A stretch of 64,000 nt of DNA from Pseudorhodobacter ferrugineus DSM 5888 (GTDB taxonomy: Bacteria > Pseudomonadota > Alphaproteobacteria > Rhodobacterales > Rhodobacteraceae): contig NZ_ATVN01000004.1 in the NCBI RefSeq assembly GCF_000420745.1, forward strand, positions 62,001 through 126,000, given 5' to 3'. Position 1 is the first letter of the stretch; the number at the start of each line of letters is the position of its first letter. Made by a program: the position numbers and the translations under genes. Positions 45,245 to 54,294 of the stretch are shown in pieces. The notes under the pieces were generated by a model that did not search any database, was not told the origin of the DNA, and saw only the letters and a list, made by a program, of their open reading frames with translations.

Positions 45245-45613
45245 TCAGAACGGGGTTTCGGCCATCAAGCTGGCAACCTGAGCCCGCAACTTTGGCAATA
45301 CATCCGCCTCGAACCAAGGGTTTTGCCGCAACCAGCGTCTATTGCGCGGGCTCGGGTGGGGCAAAACCCGCAAGTCATGGCGTTCAACACCGCGCACCAG
45401 TTTGGCCAAGGGCAGCGCCTTGGAATCGGGCAAATGGCACGCCACGGCATACCGCCCGATCACAAGCACCAACTTTATATCCGGCATCGCAGCCAGCAAC
45501 CACGCCATCGCACTTGCCTGCACCAACGGGCGCGGCCCAAGTGGCAACCCTTGGCAAATCTGACAGGCCCGAATTTCGGCCAGCAACGCGTCCAAAAATA
45601 ACCCCCGAAACAT
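45245..45613 (-). pseudogene. Uracil-DNA glycosylase-like gene with internal deletion
   Basis: The 122 residues carry both ends of a family-4/5-type uracil-DNA-glycosylase-like protein but not its middle. The N-terminus LLAEIRACQICQGLPLGPRP matches the usual start. The frame then jumps at about residue 35 to AMAWLLAAMPDIKLVLVIGRYA. The C-terminus HPSPRNRRWLRQNPWFE is intact. The expected GQAPG-type catalytic segment and about 70 residues are missing, so it should be inactive. ATG 45613 sits directly against the ccoP terminator. The frame stays open, so an in-frame deletion is the simplest cause. Confidence 0.7.
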
Positions 45614-45645
45614 AAAAAAGCCCCCCAGCGTTAACCGGAGGGCCC
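45613..45645 (-). terminator. Terminator of ccoNOQP
   Basis: On the minus strand GCCCTCC pairs with GGGGGGC (one wobble), loop GGTTAACGCT, followed by six T residues. It lies 25 bases past the ccoP stop. Confidence 0.8.
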
Positions 45646-45669
45646 AAAGTTTTCCAGCTTTAACAGCGC

Positions 45670-46578
45670 TTACTCGCCGCCGCCAAGACCGTGCACATAG
45701 GTTGCAACGGCGCGAATATCGGCTTCGGACAGGCGCGTGTTCCAGTTTGGCATTGCCCCCGCCCGCGAATACACGACCGTGTGGGTCAAAGCCGCCACAT
45801 CACCACCATAAAGCCAGATCGCATCCGACAGATTCGGCGCGCCCAGATCGCGGTTGCCTTCGCCTGCTTCGCCGTGACAGGCAGCGCAGTTTTCCTCGAA
45901 CACCACAGCGCCGGCGGTTGCCATCGCTGCATCATGCTCTTGACCAGAAATCGCCAGCACATGCTGCACAACCTCGTCGATCTGCGGCTTTTCCAGCAAC
46001 TCGTCTACGCCAAAGCGCGGCATGTCAGAAATGCGGGCATCTTCATCCGTGGTGTTGCGAATACCGTGGGTGATCGTCGTGTGGATCGCCTCAATATCGC
46101 CGCCCCAGATCCAGTCATCATCCAACAGGTTCGGATAGCCCGAGGCCTGAACCCCCGCCGCGCCCGACCCGTGGCACTGTGCGCACCATGTCCGGAACAC
46201 AGCGGCACCGGCGTTGTTGGCAAAATCCGCCAGCTCTGGATCGCTGGCAATCTCCGTCAACTCGGCCGCTTCCAGCTTGGCGCGGATTGGCCCGTTCCGG
46301 TCCGAAAACTCCTGAATCTCGGCCGCAACATCGGCGCGGGTCGAGGCACCCAACAGACCGGGTGTTGCGCGGCTGATCATCGGCCATGCCGGATAGGCGA
46401 TGGAATAGATCAGCGCCCAGGCGATGCAGACGTAAAACGTCCACAGCCACCAACGCGGCATCGGGTTGTCGAATTCCTCAATCCCGTCCCAGCTGTGACC
46501 CGTAGTGTTCGGATCACCCTCTTGGTGGGTTTTGGATCTGGGGCCGGGGCCCGCTTGGTTTTTGGGGTGCTTACTCAT
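45670..46578 (-). CDS. ccoP: cbb3 cytochrome c oxidase subunit III, CcoP
   Basis: Diheme cytochrome c subunit, 302 residues, that passes electrons to CcoN. A cytoplasmic start leads to one membrane helix ([19 protein letters not shown], residues 45-63), then two heme domains with C132, C135, H136 (CAQCH) and C231, C234, H235 (CAACH). The MPRFG and MPNWNTRLS segments supply candidate Met ligands. It overlaps ccoQ by four bases and ends at a strong terminator. Confidence 0.96.
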   Translation of the reverse strand: MSKHPKNQAGPGPRSKTHQEGDPNTTGHSWDGIEEFDNPMPRWWLWTFYVCIAWALIYSIAYPAWPMISRATPGLLGASTRADVAAEIQEFSDRNGPIRAKLEAAELTEIASDPELADFANNAGAAVFRTWCAQCHGSGAAGVQASGYPNLLDDDWIWGGDIEAIHTTITHGIRNTTDEDARISDMPRFGVDELLEKPQIDEVVQHVLAISGQEHDAAMATAGAVVFEENCAACHGEAGEGNRDLGAPNLSDAIWLYGGDVAALTHTVVYSRAGAMPNWNTRLSEADIRAVATYVHGLGGGE

Positions 46579-46772
46579 GTCCGCGCCTCCTCGGAATTAT
46601 CCGCCGCTGCGGCGGGCTTGTCATCATTGCGAAAGATGGATGCTGCAATCTCATCGTGAACCTTGCGGCTGCCGGGGCGAAACGCCCAGACAATCACCGC
46701 CGTGAACACCAACGTCAGGAACAACAACATCCAGCTATCAGCGAATTCGCGCAACAGGCTATAGGTATCCAT
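46575..46772 (-). CDS. ccoQ: cbb3 oxidase subunit IV, CcoQ
   Basis: Small membrane subunit of 65 residues that stabilises the complex. It has one central helix ([18 protein letters not shown]) followed by the conserved [20 protein letters not shown] tail. It lies between ccoO and ccoP, with the end overlapping ccoP, as expected for this operon. Confidence 0.93.
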   Translation of the reverse strand: MDTYSLLREFADSWMLLFLTLVFTAVIVWAFRPGSRKVHDEIAASIFRNDDKPAAAADNSEEART

Positions 46773-46783
46773 ATCTGGCCCCC

Positions 46784-47509
46784 TTACCGGCTTGCATCAG
46801 GCTGGAAGGTCGAAAAATCAACCATCGTGCCCAACACTTGCAAATACGCAATCAGCGCATCCATTTCTGTCAAAGCAGGCGTGCCATCATAGTTGCGGAC
46901 CGTTGCCTTGCCATAACGCTCTACCAACCCGTCATAATCGCCATCAGGATTGGCCTGCACTTTGAAATCGGCCACAGCATTTTCCATCATCTCGTCGGTG
47001 TAAGGCACACCTACGATACGATGCACTTTCATGCTGTCTTCAATATACTTGCCGTCAATCACCTTGTTCGTCAGGAAGCCATATTTCGGCATCACCGATT
47101 CCGGCACAACCGATTGCGGGTTGGTCAGGTGGTCCACATGCCACGCGTCCGAATACCGCTCACCCACGCGGGCAAGGTCTGGCCCGGTGCGCTTGGACCC
47201 CCATTGGAACGGGTGGTCATACATCGACTCCGCCGCCAGTGAATAGTGGCCATAACGCTCCACCTCGTCACGCATCGGGCGGATCATCTGGCTGTGGCAG
47301 ACATAGCAGCCCTCACGAACGTAAATGTCACGTCCGGCCAGCTCCAGTGGGGTGTAGGGGCGAACCCCTTCCACCTTTTCAATCGTGTTCTCCAGATAGA
47401 ACAGCGGCACGATCTGCACCAAACCACCAATTGTCACCACCAAGAAAGACAGCACCAAAAGCAGCGAGGCGTTGGTCTCAATGACCTTATGTTTGTCAAG
47501 AATTCCCAT
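46784..47509 (-). CDS. ccoO: cbb3 cytochrome c oxidase subunit II, CcoO
   Basis: Monoheme cytochrome c, membrane-anchored, 241 residues. The N-terminal helix is [19 protein letters not shown]; the heme-binding motif C68, C71, H72 lies in [20 protein letters not shown], the usual CcoO signature. [11 protein letters not shown] and [11 protein letters not shown] are conserved. The start is preceded by CCGGAGGCGAAA. It follows ccoN by about 12 bases. Confidence 0.96.
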   Translation of the reverse strand: MGILDKHKVIETNASLLLVLSFLVVTIGGLVQIVPLFYLENTIEKVEGVRPYTPLELAGRDIYVREGCYVCHSQMIRPMRDEVERYGHYSLAAESMYDHPFQWGSKRTGPDLARVGERYSDAWHVDHLTNPQSVVPESVMPKYGFLTNKVIDGKYIEDSMKVHRIVGVPYTDEMMENAVADFKVQANPDGDYDGLVERYGKATVRNYDGTPALTEMDALIAYLQVLGTMVDFSTFQPDASR

Positions 47510-47521
47510 TTTCGCCTCCGG

Positions 47522-49123
47522 TTATTCAGCAGGAACGAACGCGTTGTCACTGGCCCGTTCGGGCTGTGCTTTCACGGTCATCCACAGGTTGTAGCACATG
47601 ATCAACGCGCCGGTCAGGAACATAACCCCGCCCATACCGCGCACCACATACATCGGGAACTTGGCCGCAACCGTGTCGGCAAATGCGTTCACCAGGAACC
47701 CGTTTGCATCCACTTCACGCCACATCAGGCCTTCCATGATGCCGGTGACCCACATCGAGGACGCGTACAAAACGATCCCGATTGTCGCCAGCCAAAAGTG
47801 CCAGCTGACCAGCTTCAGGCTATATAGCCCTGAACGGTTCCACAGCTTTGGCGTCAGATAGTAAAGCGCGCCAAAAGTGATCATCCCGTTCCAGCCCAGC
47901 GCACCGGAATGCACGTGACCAATGGTCCAGTCGGTATAGTGTGACAGGCTGTTCACCGCTTTGATTGACATCATCGGCCCTTCAAAGGTCGACATGCCAT
48001 AAAAACCGATGGACACGACCATCATCCGAATAATCGGATCGGTGCGCAACTTGTCCCATGCACCAGACAGCGTCATCAGACCGTTGATCATCCCACCCCA
48101 GCTTGGCATCCACAGCATGATCGAAAACACCATGCCCAACGTTGATGCCCAATCCGGCAGCGCGGTATAGTGCAAGTGGTGCGGACCAGCCCAGATATAG
48201 AGGAAGATCAGCGCCCAAAAGTGGATGATCGACAGCTTGTACGAAAACACAGGGCGTTCCGCCTGTTTCGGCACAAAGTAATACATCATCCCAAGGAAAC
48301 CGGCGGTCAGGAAAAAGCCCACGGCATTGTGGCCATACCACCACTGCACCATCGCATCCTGCACACCGCTGAACACCTGAACCGACTTCGACCCAAACAG
48401 CGATACCGGAATGGACAGGTTATTAAACACATGCAGCATCGCCACAGTGATGATGAACGATAGATAAAACCAGTTCGCCACATAGATATGTGGTTCTTTG
48501 CGTTTCACCAGCGTGCCAACGAACACGGCCAGATAGGCAAGCCAGACAATCGTCAACCACCAGTCGGTCATCCACTCTGGTTCAGCATATTCTTTGGACT
48601 GTGTGGCACCCAACAGATAGCCAGTTGCGGCCAGCACGATCACCAACTGGTATCCCCAGAACACGAACCAACCCAGGTTCCCGCCCCACAGCCGTGCCGC
48701 ACTCGTGCGTTGCACAACATAGAAACTGGTCGCAATCAGCGCGTTGCCACCAAAGGCAAAGATCACTGCCGATGTGTGCAAAGGCCGCAAGCGGCCAAAG
48801 TTGGCATAGCCCTGCGCCCATTCAAAGTTCAGGCTTGGAAAGGCCAGCTGGAAGGCGATCCAAACGCCAACCAAAAACCCTGTCACACCCCAAAACGCCG
48901 TTGCAATCACGCCCGCGCGTACAACGCCGTCAAAATACTCTTTCTCTGATGCAACCAGCTTTGGCTCACCCACGCGGCGCACGGACCACAAAAACAGCCC
49001 CCCCGCCACAAGCATGATCGTCAGCACATTGACCAAATAAGCTGGATCGCGCGCGTAATTGGCTGCAATCGCGGCCAGTACCGCGATCAGACCCAGCACG
49101 ATCAGTTTAATGTAATCCCACAT
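47522..49123 (-). CDS. ccoN: cbb3 cytochrome c oxidase subunit I, CcoN
   Basis: Catalytic heme-copper subunit (533 residues, about 12 helices) reducing O2 to water in microaerobic respiration. Conserved His-containing segments are seen, e.g. [51 protein letters not shown] and [20 protein letters not shown]. The start ATG 49123 has AAAGGGACGC upstream; the frame is open further, but that would run toward the promoter. Two Fnr-type boxes lie between it and the divergent stress-protein gene. Confidence 0.97.
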   Translation of the reverse strand: MWDYIKLIVLGLIAVLAAIAANYARDPAYLVNVLTIMLVAGGLFLWSVRRVGEPKLVASEKEYFDGVVRAGVIATAFWGVTGFLVGVWIAFQLAFPSLNFEWAQGYANFGRLRPLHTSAVIFAFGGNALIATSFYVVQRTSAARLWGGNLGWFVFWGYQLVIVLAATGYLLGATQSKEYAEPEWMTDWWLTIVWLAYLAVFVGTLVKRKEPHIYVANWFYLSFIITVAMLHVFNNLSIPVSLFGSKSVQVFSGVQDAMVQWWYGHNAVGFFLTAGFLGMMYYFVPKQAERPVFSYKLSIIHFWALIFLYIWAGPHHLHYTALPDWASTLGMVFSIMLWMPSWGGMINGLMTLSGAWDKLRTDPIIRMMVVSIGFYGMSTFEGPMMSIKAVNSLSHYTDWTIGHVHSGALGWNGMITFGALYYLTPKLWNRSGLYSLKLVSWHFWLATIGIVLYASSMWVTGIMEGLMWREVDANGFLVNAFADTVAAKFPMYVVRGMGGVMFLTGALIMCYNLWMTVKAQPERASDNAFVPAE

Positions 49124-49213
49124 TTTGCGTCCCTTTGTCCTGTCCCGGTCCAAAAAGATTCGGCCGAGTATTCGTTGACATGTTGCTTCTGAACGGCTGA
49201 GCGGATTACCGCT

Positions 49214-49227
49214 TTGATCCACATCAA
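49214..49227 (-). promoter_or_regulatory. Fnr-type box, ccoN-proximal
   Basis: TTGATCCACATCAA is a perfect FNR/FnrL consensus palindrome (TTGAT-N4-ATCAA). Its centre is about 97 bases before the ccoN start, suited to activation of ccoNOQP from a start site near 49179. Confidence 0.75.
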
Positions 49228-49245
49228 TGAATCAACACCTAATTC

Positions 49246-49259
49246 TTGACCTTGATCAA
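49246..49259 (+). promoter_or_regulatory. Fnr-type box, stress-gene-proximal
   Basis: TTGACCTTGATCAA matches TTGAY-N4-ATCAA with one asymmetric base. Its centre is about 65 bases before ATG 49318, fitting activation of the universal stress gene. It lies 32 bases centre-to-centre (three helical turns) from the ccoN-side box. Confidence 0.65.
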
Positions 49260-49317
49260 AGCACATTCTGCGGCGCAGCGGTAGCGTGTTGTAATGTCAC
49301 AGCAGGAGGTTACGCTC

Positions 49318-50166
49318 ATGGCTTACAAATCAATTCTAACCATTTGTGCCGATCCCGTCCGCGCGCCGCAAACTTTTGCCACCGCCGCGTCGCTTGCCAT
49401 CGCCGAAGATGGCCATCTTGAGGCGCTTGCCCTTGGGGTTGATCGCGCCCAGCTCGGCTATTCCTATATCGGGGCCAGTGCCATTGTGATGCAGGCCGCC
49501 CAAGAAAACGCAACCGCCGATGTAAAAGCCGTCGAAGCCGCTATTCGCAAGGCGGCCGATGCCGCCGGCCCTTCGCTGCGCTGGTCATCCGAAGGCGCAA
49601 TTGCGATGATTGGTGGCTTGGCCGATCTGATCGCCCTACGCTCGCGCTTTGCCGATCTGGTCGTCCTCACCAAACCATACGGCGAAAATCACGGGGATGA
49701 GGAAGAGGCGATTGTCGAATCAGCGATGTTCGAAGGGCAATCGCCCGTACTAATTCTGCCAGATGCAGCCCTTGATGCCACCAATATCGGCAAACGCGTC
49801 ATCATTGCATGGAACCAAAGCCGCGAGGCGATGAATGCCATTCGCCGCGCTTTGCCATTTCTGAAAAAGGCCGATCATGTCTGGATCACCATCATCGACC
49901 CACCGCAACACGGCCCAGAACGGTCCGATCCCGGCGGGGCGTTGTGCCAAATGCTGGTCCGCCACGGGGTCAAAGCCGAGGTGTCGGTCCTCGCCCGCAC
50001 CATGCCCCGCATCTCGGACGTGCTTGCGCGCCATTGCAGCGATGTGAATGCCGACATGCTGGTCATGGGGGCCTATGGCCATTCGCGGTTCCGCGAAGCA
50101 ATCCTTGGCGGCGCGACCCGCAACATGCTGGAAACCGCCTCGGTTCCTGTGTTTATGGCGCATTAA
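49318..50166 (+). CDS. Universal stress protein, two-domain
   Basis: 282-residue cytoplasmic protein, likely tandem UspA folds. The first half (SILTICADPVRAPQTFATAA) is diverged. The second half has the ATP-type loop: VIIAWNQSREAMNAIRRALP, then MGAYGHSRFREAILGGATRNM, the G-x2-G-x9-G(S/T)-like element. ATG 49318 is set by AGGAGG at good spacing; an ATG at 49294 lacks one. The gene is divergent from ccoN with two Fnr-type boxes between, suggesting it is induced at low oxygen. A strong terminator follows. Confidence 0.88.
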   Translation: MAYKSILTICADPVRAPQTFATAASLAIAEDGHLEALALGVDRAQLGYSYIGASAIVMQAAQENATADVKAVEAAIRKAADAAGPSLRWSSEGAIAMIGGLADLIALRSRFADLVVLTKPYGENHGDEEEAIVESAMFEGQSPVLILPDAALDATNIGKRVIIAWNQSREAMNAIRRALPFLKKADHVWITIIDPPQHGPERSDPGGALCQMLVRHGVKAEVSVLARTMPRISDVLARHCSDVNADMLVMGAYGHSRFREAILGGATRNMLETASVPVFMAH

Positions 50167-50189
50167 ACCGCTCGCATCCGTGCGGGCTG

Positions 50190-50216
50190 GGCAGGGGGTC
50201 AAACCTCTGCCTTTTT
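50190..50216 (+). terminator. Intrinsic terminator after the universal stress gene
   Basis: GGCAGGGG pairs with CCTCTGCC (one wobble), loop GTCAAA, followed by five T residues; 24 bases past the stop. Confidence 0.75.
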
Positions 50217-50278
50217 GCATTGCACTGCAGCGGTCTTGGCCCTAGCGTCCGGGCGTAACCACCGATGAAAGCCTTCCA

Positions 50279-50818
50279 ATGCCCATCTACCTAATCCGCC
50301 ACGGCCAGTCCGAGTTCAACGCAGCCCATACAGACGGCGGCCCCGACCCGCTGATCTTTGACGCACCTCTGACCGAGCTGGGCAAGCAACAAGCCCTCGC
50401 CGCCCGCGAACAGGCCTCACATCTTGGCATTCAGCACGTCATCTGCACGCCCCTGACCCGCGCCATCCAAACCGCCAAAATCATCTTTGACGGCATCGCG
50501 CCCATCACTGTCTCCGCTGGTCCGGTCGAACACCTTTCCCACAGCTGCGACATGGGCCGCAGCCCCGAACTGCTGGCTGCCGAATTCCCCGAGCTGAATT
50601 TCACGCACCTGCCTGATGTCTGGTGGCACAACGGCCCCCAAAACCCCAACGGCGTGCCCGAAGAACCCGAAGACCTCTTTCACGCCCGCATTACCAATTT
50701 TCGCGACACATTGGCCAACACCCACCCCCGCCCCTTGGCGATTGTAGGTCATTGCAACACCTTCCGCTCTCTCGCAGGGTTCGACATGAAAAACTGTGAA
50801 ATACGGCGCTACGTCTAA
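50279..50818 (+). CDS. Histidine phosphatase family protein
   Basis: Phosphoglycerate-mutase-like protein of 179 residues. The catalytic histidine H8 is in YLIRHGQSEFN, with PLTRAIQTAKIIF as the second active-site Arg motif, and IVGHCNTFRSLAGF near the end supplying the second His. The protein is shorter than mutases, so a phosphatase (e.g. of the YhfR/GpmB kind) is more likely; the substrate is unknown. The stop overlaps the convergent exporter gene by four bases. Confidence 0.87.
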   Translation: MPIYLIRHGQSEFNAAHTDGGPDPLIFDAPLTELGKQQALAAREQASHLGIQHVICTPLTRAIQTAKIIFDGIAPITVSAGPVEHLSHSCDMGRSPELLAAEFPELNFTHLPDVWWHNGPQNPNGVPEEPEDLFHARITNFRDTLANTHPRPLAIVGHCNTFRSLAGFDMKNCEIRRYV

Positions 50819-51129
50819 GCCAGCTTCAGCGCAACGATCCCCGCCACGATCAACCCGATCCCGGCAATCCGCGCGGCATTCGCCGGCTCACCAAACAGCA
50901 CCACGGCCAGCGTGGCGGTGCCCACCGTGCCGATCCCCACCCAAACCGCATAGGCGGTGCCAACGGGCAGCGTTTTCATCGCATGGCTTAACAACCAAAA
51001 GCTGGCAACAGCCCCCAACACCGTCAAAACAGACGGCCCCAGCTTGGTAAATCCGTTCGAATATTTCAACCCCAGCGCCCAGCCAATCTCGAAGATACCA
51101 GCCAGAACCAACGCAGGCCAGGCCCCCAT
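50815..51129 (-). CDS. SMR family exporter, Gdx/SugE type
   Basis: Four-helix membrane protein of 104 residues; Gdx-type members export guanidinium in exchange for protons, as dual-topology dimers. The key Glu14 is in AGIFEIGWALGLKYSNGF and the Gdx-like GTAYAVWVGIGTVGTATLAV is present, which separates it from EmrE-type multidrug pumps. ATG 51129 follows the accA stop without a gap (TAAATG), so it is probably read from the accA transcript. The small gap leaves no room for a guanidine riboswitch. Confidence 0.85.
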   Translation of the reverse strand: MGAWPALVLAGIFEIGWALGLKYSNGFTKLGPSVLTVLGAVASFWLLSHAMKTLPVGTAYAVWVGIGTVGTATLAVVLFGEPANAARIAGIGLIVAGIVALKLA

Positions 51130-52089
51130 TTACGCGGCCAACCCTTTGGACCCCATCGCAATAAACTTGGCCCGACGATCCTTGATCAACGCAGCGGGCT
51201 TCATGCCTGCCATCTCGCCCAGCATCGTCTCAACCGCCTTGCCAACAGCCGCAATCGCATCACGCCGCCCACGCTGCGCCCCACCCATAGGCTCGGCCAC
51301 AATCCGATCAATCACCCCCAGCTTTTGCAAATCCTGCGCAGTCAGCCGCAACGCCTCCGCCGCCTCGCGCATTTTGTCGGAATCCTTCCACAAAATACTG
51401 GCGCAGCCCTCGGGCGAGATCACCGAATAAACCGAATGCTCCAACATCGCGATGCGGTTCGCCGTGGCAAAGGCAACCGCCCCACCCGATCCGCCTTCGC
51501 CAATAATTACCGATACCAGCGGCACACCCACGGTCAGGCATTTCTGCGTCGACCGCGCAATCGCCTCGGCCTGCCCCCGCTCCTCGGCCCCTTTGCCGGG
51601 ATAGGCGCCGGGCGTATCCACCAGCGTGATCACAGGCAACCCGAACCGATGCGCCATATCCAACAGGCGCACGGCCTTGCGATATCCCTCAGGCCGCGCC
51701 ATGCCAAAATTACGTTCAATCCGGCTTTTGGTGTCATTGCCCTTCTCATGGCCAATCACCATGACCGGCATATCATTGAACCGCGCCAATCCGCCCATCA
51801 CAGCATGATCATCAGCAAAGTTCCGGTCGCCCGCCAGCGGCGTATATTCGGTAAACAACGCCTCGATGTATTCCTTGCAATGCGGCCGGTCCGGATGCCG
51901 CGCCACAAGGCATTTCTGCCAAGGCGTCAAGCCCTTGTACAAATCGCGCAGCATCGTCGCGGCTTTCGCATCCAGCTGCGCCGCTTCCTTTTCCACATCC
52001 ATCTGTTTGTTGGACCGCGCCATCGCGCGCAGCTCTTCCGCCTTGCCCTCAATTTCGGCCAACGGCTTTTCAAACTCAAGATAGTTCAT
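51130..52089 (-). CDS. accA: Acetyl-CoA carboxylase carboxyltransferase, alpha subunit
   Basis: Other half of the carboxyltransferase with AccD (encoded at 28856). The 319-residue protein starts [20 protein letters not shown], with [59 protein letters not shown] and [20 protein letters not shown], all canonical. ATG is preceded by GCGGAGATCC. Directly followed by a Gdx-type exporter gene. Confidence 0.96.
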   Translation of the reverse strand: MNYLEFEKPLAEIEGKAEELRAMARSNKQMDVEKEAAQLDAKAATMLRDLYKGLTPWQKCLVARHPDRPHCKEYIEALFTEYTPLAGDRNFADDHAVMGGLARFNDMPVMVIGHEKGNDTKSRIERNFGMARPEGYRKAVRLLDMAHRFGLPVITLVDTPGAYPGKGAEERGQAEAIARSTQKCLTVGVPLVSVIIGEGGSGGAVAFATANRIAMLEHSVYSVISPEGCASILWKDSDKMREAAEALRLTAQDLQKLGVIDRIVAEPMGGAQRGRRDAIAAVGKAVETMLGEMAGMKPAALIKDRRAKFIAMGSKGLAA

Positions 52090-52236
52090 CTGGATCTCCG
52101 CTCTCGCATTCCTGCGTTATATGACGCTTGGGCAGCCCAAATGCAACTGACCACGCCTTTCGGCCTCACATAACCCTGTGCCCGCCGCAAATTTGTGTCA
52201 AACTGGTGCAAAGCTCGCTTACCCAAAGGACAAACC

Positions 52237-52701
52237 ATGTTCCCCGTCACCGTCAAGAAACTCCGCTCGCGCAATCTGGTCGGGCTGCCCCATACAGGCG
52301 ACTACCAGCAGCTTTCGGATACCTACGCAAAACTGTTTGATCTGCTGGATACCCGCGACCTCACAGATAAAACCCGCCAAATGGTCGCAATCTTCTACGA
52401 TGATCCGTCCAAAACCGCCGCCCCCAACCTTCGCTCTTTCGCCGCCGTCACAGCGCCCAAAACCGTGCCCTGCGACACGCCCCTGCAACCCATCACCCTG
52501 CCCACCGGCCCCCACGCCGTTCTGCGCTTTACCGGCCCCTACTCCGGCCTGCCAACCGCCTACACCTATCTCTATGGCGACTGGCTGGCACAATCGGGCC
52601 AACACCCCTCCGGCCAACCCAGCTATGAGGTTTATATCAACTCTCCCCGCACCACCGATCCAGCAGAGCTCGTAACCGAAATCTGCCTCCCCCTAAAATA
52701 A
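52237..52701 (+). CDS. GyrI-like small-molecule binding protein
   Basis: Protein of 154 residues from the GyrI-like/SOUL effector-binding superfamily; it would bind a small ligand or inhibit gyrase. The pattern LVGLPHTGDYQQLSDTYAKL, MVAIFYDDPSKTAAPNLRS, LPTGPHAVLRFTGPYSGLPT, and the final YEVYINSPRTTDPAELVTEI CLPLK (split here) is typical of the family, where a final D/E-rich turn is followed by TEI-x-LPL. ATG 52237 has AAAGGACAAACC before it. It stands alone, with a repeat element after it. Confidence 0.8.
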   Translation: MFPVTVKKLRSRNLVGLPHTGDYQQLSDTYAKLFDLLDTRDLTDKTRQMVAIFYDDPSKTAAPNLRSFAAVTAPKTVPCDTPLQPITLPTGPHAVLRFTGPYSGLPTAYTYLYGDWLAQSGQHPSGQPSYEVYINSPRTTDPAELVTEICLPLK

Positions 52702-52705
52702 CCCC

Positions 52706-52765
52706 CGCTTTCTTTTCGATACAAATATCCTCGGGGAGAAAGGGTTTGCCCCTGCGGCAAACCCT
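52706..52765 (-). repeat. Intergenic hairpin-plus-tail repeat, copy 3
   Basis: Inverted copy: on the minus strand hairpin AGGGTTTGCC / GGCAAACCCT (52741-52765), then CCCCGAGGATATTTGTATCG and AAAAGAAAG. Follows the GyrI-like gene. Confidence 0.6.
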
Positions 52766-52872
52766 GTAGGGGGGGGGCAAACAGCCCCCCTTTCTGCGCC
52801 GCCCCTTCCCGCTTTTCAAAACGGCGCAATCCGTGCAAGCTTGCGCCAAACAGTCTGACAAAGGCCCAAACC

Positions 52873-53517
52873 ATGCCCCTGCCCAGATGGCTTCGCGCCT
52901 TTTTGCCCAAACCCGTCTCCCCCACGCCACCCGTGCCCGCCAGAGATGTTCACGTCCTTGCCGCCAGCACGGCCGCTTGTGAACAGGCCCGCGCCGACTT
53001 GCAGCCAAGCCGTGATTTCATCGACACAGGCGTGCGCATGCATATCGCCGCCCATGACCCCGAATTTCCCAACAAACGCGAAGCCGCCGTAAAAACCATT
53101 CTTGCGGCAATTGATACTGTGGCACAGACGCATGGCTTTACCAAAAAGGCCAAATCATGGGCCAAAACCGGTAATCTCGGCATCGTCTCGATCCACCTTC
53201 AACGCAGCCGCTACGGGTTTGAAAGCTATGTAAATCTCGGATTTCAACCGCTTGACGAGGCCCCGCATGGCCCTTGGGCGCAAGATGATTTTGTCCGCCT
53301 AGCGCGGTTTTATCCGCCCAGCGCACCTCAATCCGGCGAGGCAGGAACCCTTACCTATCTGGATGTCTTTGACGATCCCTCAGCCCTCGACCAGCCTATG
53401 GAAATCCTGTCCGAACGGGCCTTGCCGTGGCTCGTGGCGCATTTGACCAACCCCACCGCCCACAGCCTGCCCTTCCTGCAAGGTCAGGCTGCGCTGCCCA
53501 ATGACATATCCGATTGA
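52873..53517 (+). CDS. Hypothetical protein, DUF4304-like
   Basis: 214-residue protein without signal peptide or membrane segment. The central stretch KTILAAIDTVAQTHGFTKKA, KSWAKTGNLGIVSIHLQRSR and YGFESYVNLGF resembles DUF4304 proteins (GFKKKG..W......I..QKS....F..NLG). The first 45 residues are Pro-rich. The last part contains PWLVAHLTNPTAHSLPFLQG. No function is known for that family. It appears monocistronic; the start has no strong ribosome site. Confidence 0.65.
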   Translation: MPLPRWLRAFLPKPVSPTPPVPARDVHVLAASTAACEQARADLQPSRDFIDTGVRMHIAAHDPEFPNKREAAVKTILAAIDTVAQTHGFTKKAKSWAKTGNLGIVSIHLQRSRYGFESYVNLGFQPLDEAPHGPWAQDDFVRLARFYPPSAPQSGEAGTLTYLDVFDDPSALDQPMEILSERALPWLVAHLTNPTAHSLPFLQGQAALPNDISD

Positions 53518-53536
53518 ATCGGTGGAACTGCCCGGT

Positions 53537-53695
53537 TTAGGCAAGCCCTAAAACCAAGGTGCCCAGCTCCGCCAAAACTGTCGTCTTGCGCCCGGCAACC
53601 ACGAACAGCAGCAAAATTGTCAGCGCAAGGATAAGGCACAACCGCCCAACAGGCAGGCGCGTACGGTCCTTGGGAATTTCAAGCCACTTGTCCAT
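53537..53695 (-). CDS. Small single-helix membrane protein, hypothetical
   Basis: Candidate 52-residue protein starting MDKWLEIPKDRTRLPVGRLC with a hydrophobic helix LILALTILLLFVVAG and a basic stop-transfer RKT. The frame is open further to 53788, but that region is not protein-like. No family recognised. It might be real, from the clean membrane topology, but evidence is limited. Confidence 0.45.
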   Translation of the reverse strand: MDKWLEIPKDRTRLPVGRLCLILALTILLLFVVAGRKTTVLAELGTLVLGLA

Positions 53696-53823
53696 CCAAG
53701 GGCTTCTACACGAGTTTGGGTTAACAAAACCGCATTTCCCCGCAAAAAATGGGCAACACGCCGTTTCCAGTTTAGAAACGCCCTGCACGGCAATATCGGA
53801 TTTTCGCCCAAGCGGGCGGTGGG

Positions 53824-54147
53824 CTACTTGGCCTCGGGCCGCTTGAACACCGGGCCACCCGTGTTGCGGGCACCCGCATCCTCGCGCGTGGCGCTCAAAA
53901 ACCGGATAGACGAAGTTTTGACCTTGGCCTTCAACACCACCGCACAGCCAAATGTTTTCAACTTGCTAGCACGTGCATCGGCAGAACAGTCTTCATACTG
54001 CGCGTTGCGCGTCTCAACCCTGTTCGGATCCGTCTCGGCAGGCTGAAGCCCAAACTCTTGGCTCGCCACGCCGCACAGGCTCATGACCCCCAGCGCAAGC
54101 ACAATGCGCTTAATTCCCGCGATCCGGTCTTTCCAATCGCCTGACAT
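53824..54147 (-). CDS. Hypothetical secreted protein
   Basis: 107-residue protein. A basic start (MSGDWKDRIAGIKR) and hydrophobic stretch IVLALGVMSLCGVASQ resemble a signal peptide, possibly with LCGV near the cleavage. The mature part is short and basic (RNAQYEDCSADARASKLKTF, GCAVVLKAKVKTSSIRFLSA). Two Cys may form a disulfide. No family or function recognised. ATG 54147 lies about 11 bases after AAAGG. It is divergent from pheT. Confidence 0.55.
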   Translation of the reverse strand: MSGDWKDRIAGIKRIVLALGVMSLCGVASQEFGLQPAETDPNRVETRNAQYEDCSADARASKLKTFGCAVVLKAKVKTSSIRFLSATREDAGARNTGGPVFKRPEAK

Positions 54148-54294
54148 AATCGTACCAACCTTTCCAAATACCCCTGCATCTTGTATGCGAAATTTGTCTA
54201 AACTTTGCGCGAATGGGGGCTTTCTCCTGTTATTGCGCCCCGCAGAATGAAACCGCCGACCCGAACAACCGCGCCTCAGCATTGGAGCCCTGCC

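Noticed and set aside
51325-52173. 282-codon plus-strand frame
   Set aside because: Antisense to accA; Arg/His/Gln-rich.
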